Shown: positions 57,109 through 64,000 of the stretch, piece after piece
Position numbering within the stretch: position 1 is the stretch's first letter
How the letters are laid out: the number at the start of each line of letters is the position of its first letter
Source of the DNA: Calonectria ilicicola
Taxonomy: Eukaryota > Ascomycota > Sordariomycetes > Hypocreales > Nectriaceae
Assembly: GCA_020809705.1 (NCBI GenBank)
Contig: CP085833.1
Span: 3,100,001-3,164,000 of the forward strand
Direction of reading: 5' to 3'
DNA: 64,000 nucleotides
The notes under the pieces: model-generated
Databases searched by the model: none
What the model was told of the DNA's origin: nothing
The model's input: only the letters and a program-made list of their open reading frames with translations
Position numbers and translations under genes: made by a program

Positions 57109-57479
57109 CGTCCACACCCCAGCCCACGCAGCCTCGCTCCAGTTCAACGAACCCAGCTCACCCGCCCACCACCACCACTTCAAAGGCAATCCCTTCCAAA
57201 ATCCTCCCTCCCCGCCACTCGTCATTTCTCCCGTCCTGTCCCGCTCAACTTGAGGTCCGTCTTTCAAACGTTTCCTCCCGTTGATTCTCTTCCTCCTCCC
57301 ATCTATACCTCTTCTCGTCTAATTCCTCGGAGCCTCCACTCTCGAGCTCAGAGCGTCTCGACTCCTTGGCCCAGCTGTGCTGACTCGGGTGTTATTCTTT
57401 TACCCCCTTCTCCAGCTCACATCTTCCACTTTCCTCCTCAACTCCTCCGACCACACAAATCGAGCTCGACTCCTTCGCA

Positions 57480-59533
57480 ATGGCTCCTTCCGCCTCTAAC
57501 CTGTCGGCCAACGACAACATCCAGCGCTTCCCGGCTCCCAGCCGGCCGCTGAGCCCTCTCCCCGAGCATGCCCTCTTCACCGACAAGACCCGATGCTTCG
57601 TCTACGGTCTCCAGCCCAGAGCCGTCCAGGGCATGCTGGATTTCGACTTCATCTGCAAGCGTTCCAAGCCCTCCGTCGCCGGTATCATCTACACCTTCGG
57701 TGGCCAGTTCGTCAGCAAGATGTACTGGGGCACCAGCGAGACCTTGCTGCCCGTCTACCAGCAGGTCGACAAGGCCATGGCCAAGCACCCCGACGTCGAC
57801 GTCGTCGTTAACTTTGCTTCTTCCCGAAGTGTCTACAGCTCCACCATGGAGCTGATGGAGAACCCCCAGGTTAAGACCATTGCCATTATTGCTGAGGGTG
57901 TTCCTGAGCGAGTAAGTCGACACTGCCAATCTCATTTCGGGGGGGCAATTGCCCCTCCAAAGAAAAAAACCCCCCCACCAGAAGGCTAACAAGTAGCTTG
58001 TAGCGTGCTCGTGAGATCGCCCATGTCGCCAAGAAGAAGGGCGTCACCATTATCGGCCCTGCCACCGTTGGTGGTATTAAGCCCGGCAGCTTCAAGATTG
58101 GTAACACTGGTGGTATGATGGACAACATTGTTGCCTCCAAGCTCTACCGCAAGGGTTCCGTTGGTTACGTCTCCAAGTCTGGTGGTATGTCCAACGAGCT
58201 CAACAACATCATCTCCCAGAACACCGACGGTGTCTACGAGGGTATTGCCATTGGTGGTGACCGATATCCCGGAACCACTTTCATTGACCACCTTCTCCGC
58301 TACCAGTCCGACCCTGAGTGCAAGATTCTTGTCCTCCTTGGTGAGGTCGGTGGTGTTGAGGAGTACAAGGTTATTGACGCCGTCAAGCAGGGTGTCATCA
58401 CCAAGCCCATTGTTGCCTGGGCCATTGGTACCTGCGCCAGCATGTTCAAGACTGAGGTTCAGTTCGGTCACGCCGGTTCTTTCGCCAACTCTCAGCTTGA
58501 GACTGCCAAGATGAAGAACGAGAAGATGAAGGAGGCCGGTTTCCACGTCCCCGATACCTTTGAGGACCTCCCCGCCACCCTCAAGTCTGTCTACGACAAC
58601 CTCGTCAAGGCCGGCACCATCGTTCCCAAGGCCGAGCCCGTTGTGCCCAAGATCCCCATTGACTACGCCTGGGCCCAGGAGCTTGGTCTCATCCGAAAGC
58701 CCGCTGCTTTCATCTCCACCATCTCTGATGACCGTGGCCAGGAGCTTCTCTACGCTGGTATGCCCATCTCCGACGTTTTCAAGGAGGAGATCGGTATTGG
58801 TGGTGTCATGTCTCTTCTGTGGTTCCGCCGCCGCCTCCCCCTCTACGCCTCCAAGTTCCTTGAGATGGTTCTCATGCTTACCGCTGATCACGGTCCCGCC
58901 GTGTCTGGTGCCATGAACACCATTATCACCACTCGTGCCGGCAAGGACCTCATCTCCGCCCTTGTCTCTGGTCTCCTGACCATTGGTTCACGATTCGGTG
59001 GTGCCCTCGATGGCGCTGCTGAGGAGTTCACTAAGGCCTTCGACAAGGGTCTTAGCCCCCGTGAGTTTGTTGACGGCATGCGCAAGGCCAACAAGCTCAT
59101 CCCCGGTATCGGTCACCGTATCAAGTCCCGAAACAACCCTGACTTGCGTGTTGAGCTTGTCAAGGAGTACGTCCTGGCCAACTTCCCCAGCCACAAGCTC
59201 CTCGACTACGCCCTGGCTGTGGAGACCGTCACCACCTCCAAGAAGGACAACCTGATCCTCAACGTCGATGGCTGCATTGCCGTCTGCTTCGTCGATCTCC
59301 TCCGCAACTGCGGTGCCTTCTCCGCTGAGGAGGCCGAGGACTACCTCAAGATGGGTGTCCTTAACGGTCTCTTCGTTCTCGGCCGAAGCATCGGTCTTAT
59401 TGCCCACTACCTTGACCAGAAGCGTCTCCGCACTGGTCTGTACCGCCACCCCTGGGATGACATCACCTACCTCCTTCCTAACCTGCGGGAGGGTGCTCCT
59501 GGCGCTGAGGGCCGTGTGGAGGTCTCTCTTTAA
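57480..59533 (+). CDS. ACL1: ATP-citrate lyase subunit 1 (CoA-ligase and citrate-synthase-like subunit)
   Basis: Two exons (57480-57911, 58004-59533) with a 92-nt intron give 653 residues. The first part is the succinyl-CoA-ligase alpha-like domain ([45 protein letters not shown]). The phosphorylated histidine of the catalytic cycle is H300 in QFGHAGS. The C-terminal citrate-synthase-like domain has [29 protein letters not shown] and [20 protein letters not shown]. Together with ACL2 it forms the heteromeric enzyme typical of Pezizomycotina; loss in related fungi blocks sexual development and lowers acetyl-CoA. Codon use is strongly biased, fitting high expression. Confidence 0.98.
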
Positions 59534-60641
59534 GGAACAACGGAAGACGACGGTAATGCGAGTGAAGATTAGAGACAAGGCGTCTGCATTTGATGATTTA
59601 GTGCTACGGCCTGGAGGCGGGAGGAAAAGCGGAAGGCTGTATGAGAATTCCCGATACAATGTAACTAGTGCTAGGAGGCCACGAGGATAGCTCTCCAAAT
59701 TACTCGTTTGATCATAGACATTCAAAATTCGCTCGTTATGTGACATTTTTGTTGTTAAGTATCATCTTTTCATTCGCCAATGGCGTCTGCAGGGAAACGG
59801 CGGTGTTTGAAGACCCCTGCTTAGATAGGTTGTACTTGCAATCCATGTAGCGGTCAATGCGGATATACAAGATACAAGGTTGCGATACCACACCCCTAAC
59901 AACTTGCCGCCGTGGCAAATTCCTCGCAGCCATTATGCTCGATTTTATTAATCTATTCGATATGATCCTTGGATTATGGATGGATGTGCATAGGAAGAAA
60001 CAGAATACCCCATCGGGAATGGCGACATGTGACTCGGCACCCGAAGTTAATTTTGATTCGGGGAGTATTCACGGAGACCGAATCCTTCAATTCAGGTCAT
60101 GGGAACTTCTGAGCCCTGTTGATGATGTTATAGCTGAATAGCCGGACCACGAGTTGCATCTTGATTGGACTTTTACGAGCCAATGGGTTTTCCTATGTTG
60201 AAGGCTGCTGTTCGCATGGGCTATGGCATGGGTTGACATAGTGAGTGGCCGGTCACATGACGCCGTGACGGGGCGGAATTGCCCGTGTCCCGCAAAAACA
60301 GGCTTGGCAGCTGGGGATTTTGCTCGGCTGCTGGGCTAATGCTTCGTTTGACGGACAACGACGACGACGACGACAAATCAAACGGCACCGGGCTGCCTGC
60401 TTGCGATTTCCCACTAAGCCCCGACGGCACACGACCATACCAACTGCTATTGAGGGTAAGCCATTGCTCAATTGATTCCCGAGGCGCCGCAATCCTCGTG
60501 ATACTGAAACCCACCCCGACCAGGTTCTGCGACGCATCACTTGATATCGCAACTCGCCTTGCCTAATCCCCTCTCCCCCCCCCACGAAGAACCACGCACC
60601 CCACGAACCCCGAAGAAAGAGAAGACGAAGGAACCGAAAAG
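59534..60641. other. Intergenic between ACL1 and mitochondrial L30
   Basis: 1.1 kb without a gene. A trinucleotide ACG repeat (about five units) sits at 60358-60374, in the 5' flank of the ribosomal protein gene. Confidence 0.55.
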
Positions 60642-60905
60642 ATGTCCTACTTTCGCATCACCCTCCACCGTTCGGCAATCGGCCTCCCCGAGCGCACGCG
60701 CGGCGTGCTTGCCGCCCTGGGCCTGCGCCGCCGCATGCAGACCGTCTTCCACCCGGTGCACCCCCAGTTCGCCGGTATGATCCTCAAGGTCAAGGAGCTG
60801 GTGCGCGTGCAAGAGGTAGACAGCCCGCTCACAAAGGCCGAGATCAAGGCAGAGAGGACGCCCGATGCGGGCTTCTACGTCGAGAAGGCTGTGCCGCGGG
60901 CATAA
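60642..60905 (+). CDS. MRPL33: Mitochondrial large-subunit ribosomal protein uL30m
   Basis: An intronless 87-residue protein: [59 protein letters not shown]. The short uL30 fold (ITLxRSxIGLPExxR, then a basic helix and KVKELVRV) is clear, and the size fits yeast Mrpl33 (86 residues). It acts in the mitoribosome. Like yeast Mrpl33 it lacks an obvious long presequence. Confidence 0.93.
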   Translation: MSYFRITLHRSAIGLPERTRGVLAALGLRRRMQTVFHPVHPQFAGMILKVKELVRVQEVDSPLTKAEIKAERTPDAGFYVEKAVPRA

Positions 60906-61486
60906 GGCCATTTTTTGGGGGATATCTGACTTGCAAACAAATAAAAAAAAAAATCTAGCGCTTGGCTGGGAAGAAGCGAGTGCAAATGACGCATGCAGTG
61001 GATGATCGAGAAAAATTTAAGCATGTACAATATTGTAACGACTCCTGTATAAAAAGACGAGCATGGCTGAAGCGGTAGCTAGTGTCCCAGGGCGATGATT
61101 AGACTGGGCACAATCACGGATTGTTAGACAAGCGGAAGAGCAACTATTAGCAGCTGCCACTTGCTTTGTTTAGAACCGCGCAAATGACGCCTTATTGATC
61201 ATGAAACCCTCCTTATCTCGGCTTCCTGGGAAAGATAAAAAACATGAAGAAAACCTCCCGCTATCCTACATGAGTGTCTCCCCTTGTTTGGTTCCCATAC
61301 TCCCGCCAATCCCAATACCATATACTTGTCCTTGGTAAAGAAAATACTGTTCTCATCCACTAGCTAGTTTGCTATTTCAACCCTATTGCTTCATCATGCT
61401 TGACCAGTTGGTTACTCGTATCAATACCAACAAGTATCAGGCCACCAAGAAGCGAATTATACTGCTACCAATACGTACATTCCAGT
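60906..61486. other. Convergent 3' intergenic region between uL30m and EAF3
   Basis: 581 bp of non-coding DNA; an A-run at 60941-60952 follows the ribosomal gene. No RNA gene was recognised. Confidence 0.55.
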
Positions 61487-63372
61487 CTAGAAGCTACGGG
61501 CCTTGTCAATGTAATCTTGAGACGGAGTTTCATAATCGCTGACAAAGTACGTCTCGCAGTTCTTGCCCAGCCACACAGTGAACTTGCCGATCTCCTCTCG
61601 AAGCCGCGACACGGACTGCTGGTCCATGTTCGTTTGAGCCAGGAGTTCAGGGAGAGAGACTACAGCTCGTTAGCATTGTATTTGTTGTGTGGAACAGCAC
61701 ACTCACCAAGCAACCGAGCTAGATGCTCAGCGCCGTATACGTCACAAACTGTCTTAATGCTAGAGTCTTCTTCTGCGTTCTCCCACAACTTGCGGACATC
61801 CATGTATTGGTGACGTTCAAATCTTGAAGCACGTTAGCGATGCACATACATTATTTGAATGAGGAACCTAGAAAATTACCTGTAAAGCAATATCCTGCTC
61901 AACGCCTTTTCAAAGTACTCGCGGAAACCCGCAATCACTTCTTCCAGAATATCCATACTGGAGGAGCCCTCTTCTCGCTGAGGCTTCTCGTGAGCGAGAT
62001 AATCTTCAAGGATTTTGGTTACAGGCTTGTTATGAGGGAGAGGAACAAGCTGGTTGTTCTTGGTAATATTCTCCCAATCATCCACAAGCATGGCCTGAAT
62101 GTGGTCGGGGACAGGAAGGTTGATCATTGGCTTGTTGTGGAAGGCATCCTCCTGGAAACAGAGTTAGAACCCGGGAAAAAAGAAAGAAGAGAAAAGAAAA
62201 CCACAGATACTGAAAAAATGAGACCAAAGCGAAACAAATTAAAACCACTTGGTTTGGTGCCAGAGTAAATGGTTCTGAGAGATCAAGCTTGTCTTTCACA
62301 TCTAATTAACCATGAGCCCCCTGAAGCATATGACTTCAATCCATCAGACAAGAGGACCAAAAACTTCCAAAATTTCCAAGCACACAGAGCCCCTGGACGG
62401 CATAAGGACCAGAATGTGCCTTTGAAATTGAAAAGGGTTGATTGGCAATTCTGTATCCCGAAAGGGCGGGTAGCATGTGTTTACAGTGACAAAAATAGAG
62501 CATACATAGTGAGGAGAGGTTTGGTTAAAAGAGGGAGAAAAAAGTAATAGCTAGGCGTTTTTGACATGAGTGTAGAATAGGAAGCAGTGGATGTAGATAC
62601 GCTCTGGCGAGGTGATGTTGTTTGTCATTGAAGAGTAGAGCATGAGTGTTCTGACAAGATGGAGGAACACCACAGCCAAATTTGTGAAAGGGGTCTTGAG
62701 CATTGAAGTCCAAAATACAAATTTTGACCAGGTGAGAGGCAATTCGTAGCATACCAACAGTATTTGAGCTTGAAGCTAGTCCGCGAATATTCCATTTTGG
62801 AGGCCACTGGGCCTCATGTCTCTGGATTGGGAACCACATTTTGGCTTGCCACTCATGATCCAGAACTATCTGGATAAGGGGGGCAAGAAAATTGATAAAA
62901 CTGTGAGTAGTAATTGATGAAACATAAAAAAAAACAGAAGCGAGCGACAAAGAAAATACAATAACCTCACCTGTTCGAGTTCCCAGTCCTTGCCTCGTCG
63001 TCCCCCTCGACTCCCTTGAACAGTTGCGGAGCCAGCACGTTCCTCGCTCACCCTCGCAGATTCGGCACCACCGCGACCGCCCTTTTTGGGCTGCTTTGTG
63101 CCTCTTTGCATGTTATGCTTGAGCTGCGCGTGAAGTTGGGCGGCCAGCTCCTTGTGTTCGTCATCAAAGGGGCGAATGCGGTCTACCATAACCCAGTCGT
63201 CCCAGGTGTTTTTCCAACCTTTGTAGTGAACCTTATAACGGTAGCCGTCGCTAGGTTTCTCACCAGCCTGCACGTCCATAATCTTGGCCTCATAGAGCAT
63301 GTCCATGTGAAAGCACAGGACTTTTTCGTCCTTGCTGAATGGCGGCGGAGCTGGTTGGCGTGCTGGAGCCAT
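61487..63372 (-). CDS. EAF3: Chromodomain-MRG protein EAF3/MRG15
   Basis: Four exons (63372-62971, 62151-61880, 61822-61707, 61659-61487) encode 320 residues. The N-terminal chromo-barrel is FSKDEKVLCFHMDMLYEAKIMDV...YKVHYKGWKNTWDDWVMVDRIRPFDDE. A basic Gly/Arg linker follows (RGTKQPKKGGRGG). The MRG domain begins NLPVPDHIQAMLVDDWENITKNNQLVPLP and includes EEVIAGFREYFEKALSRILLYRFER, EHLARLLVSLPELLAQTNMDQQS and the closing KFTVWLGKNCETYFVSDYE. It reads H3K36 methylation for the NuA4 acetyltransferase and Rpd3S deacetylase. Intron 1 is 819 nt, by far the longest in the window; the joined sequence ELEQ-EDAFHNKP fits homologues without an extra exon. Confidence 0.95.
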
Positions 63373-64000
63373 GTTGCCGATACTAGCAACTAAGGCCACT
63401 TTGAAGAAGCGGTGTGAAAGCGGAAAGAAGACCAAAAAACAGAGGAGCGTGGGTGATTGGCGCAAATGGAGTCTGTGATGTTATCCGAATGAGTATGGGT
63501 TTGGTGGTGAGGAGTGAGGTCCAAGTTGTCATGGGATGAGATGGGTGACGATACAGTGCTGCAAACTTGCTACACAGTGGCTCGCGTTAATGAGCCGCTA
63601 GGGGGCACTTTTTCCTTTGAAAGCCAAGGACGGAGTACGCGACGCGACTTCCCCCATCGAGTCTACGCCACGTTTGCTGGGTTGGCTTTCCTTTTTTTTT
63701 CCTGGTCCAAGCCACACCCATCCGATAAGATAAGCATTCGCCACCAAACCTCACCTGGCCCCTTGCGAAAGCCATCTGCATCCATGCAGTTAGTCCATCC
63801 TGTGTTGAAAATCAAGAAACCGAATAGTAAATAAAGGAAATTATAATAAAAATAAGTAAACGATTCTATATATTTCTAATAAATAATACAATAATATCTC
63901 CCTTCAATTTATCTATTTTATTTCCGATAACCCAGTTATTAGAGAAATTTGCTTGGTGGGCCAAGTATTTCGTCGCCATCAGACTGTTTGTGCTAAGCAC
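63373..64000. other. EAF3 promoter and right edge
   Basis: 628 bp. It is AT-rich and repetitive near 63830-63920 (AATAAAAATAAG, TAATAAATAATACAATAATA). No gene is seen; the window ends here. Confidence 0.5.

Larger units (their letters stand above)
53796..57479. promoter_or_regulatory. Long shared intergenic region between ACL2 and ACL1
   Basis: 3.7 kb with no supported gene, flanked by the start codons of the two lyase subunits, so it holds both promoters and 5' leaders. Six GGTACC palindromes are present (54499, 54533, 54679, 56969, 57069, 57102), three of them inside the full octamer AGGTACCT. A 16-bp inverted repeat CAAGTACCAGTACTTG lies at 56341-56356. A GTAAGT at 56769 could be the donor of a 5' UTR intron. 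The last 300 bp are CT-rich. Confidence 0.7.

Noticed and set aside
57986..58891. 301-codon minus-strand frame antisense to ACL1
   Set aside because: Same cause: shadow of the biased codons of ACL1 exon 2, low-complexity Gly/Val/Leu sequence.
62525..62950. Open minus-strand frame inside the long EAF3 intron as an extra EAF3 exon
   Set aside because: The flanking exons join directly to the sequence expected for the family, and the frame lacks an ATG and MRG-like sequence.

Overview
The window is nuclear DNA of a filamentous ascomycete. Most genes carry short introns (about 50-100 nt) with GTAAGT/GTATGT/GTACGT donors and CTAAC or TACTAAC branch sites, and their 5' flanks are rich in pyrimidines. 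Two divergent genes encode the two subunits of a split ATP-citrate lyase, as is usual in Pezizomycotina. The gene set and protein character suggest a Sordariomycete, probably Hypocreales; the genus cannot be fixed from the sequence alone. I place 24 protein-coding genes with exon structures, one of them cut by the left edge, plus one weak small ORF. No tRNA, rRNA, transposon or CRISPR was recognised.

Layout. 1-4323: C-terminally truncated DOCK-family GEF (minus). 4.3-10.2 kb: gene-poor, holding only a secreted NLP (NPP1) protein. 10.2-13.1 kb: a GNAT acetyltransferase, then the divergent ribosomal pair RPS5/RPS25. 13.1-16.4 kb: no gene. 16.4-18.9 kb: ADP/ATP carrier and CENP-X/MHF2. 20.8-28.0 kb: GPI-anchored cupredoxin, MAPR/cytochrome-b5-like membrane protein, coiled-coil protein and BTB protein. 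28.8-32.7 kb: RFC3 and an LCB3-like sphingoid-base-phosphate phosphatase. 33.9-39.7 kb: an SDR reductase converging on SUMO E1 UBA2, then queuosine salvage protein QNG1. 39.9-44.9 kb: DNA polymerase delta subunit 4, SKI8, mitochondrial L32 and septin CDC10. 48.0-49.7 kb: GH72 glucanosyltransferase. 51.9-59.5 kb: ACL2 and ACL1, divergent around a 3.7 kb intergenic region. 60.6-63.4 kb: mitochondrial L30 and EAF3.

Most genes are housekeeping: translation, DNA replication and repair, SUMO, RNA decay, chromatin, septum and cell wall, and acetyl-CoA supply. The clearly accessory or secreted genes are the NLP and the cupredoxin. I found no obviously new multi-gene system. The more interesting signals are cis-level: palindromic GGTACC-type elements in the ACL intergenic region, an MluI cell-cycle box before RFC3, start codons isolated on tiny first exons, an 819-nt intron in EAF3, an unusual acceptor in the BTB gene, a spliceable 3' flank on CENP-X, and convergent genes with 21 nt between stop codons.
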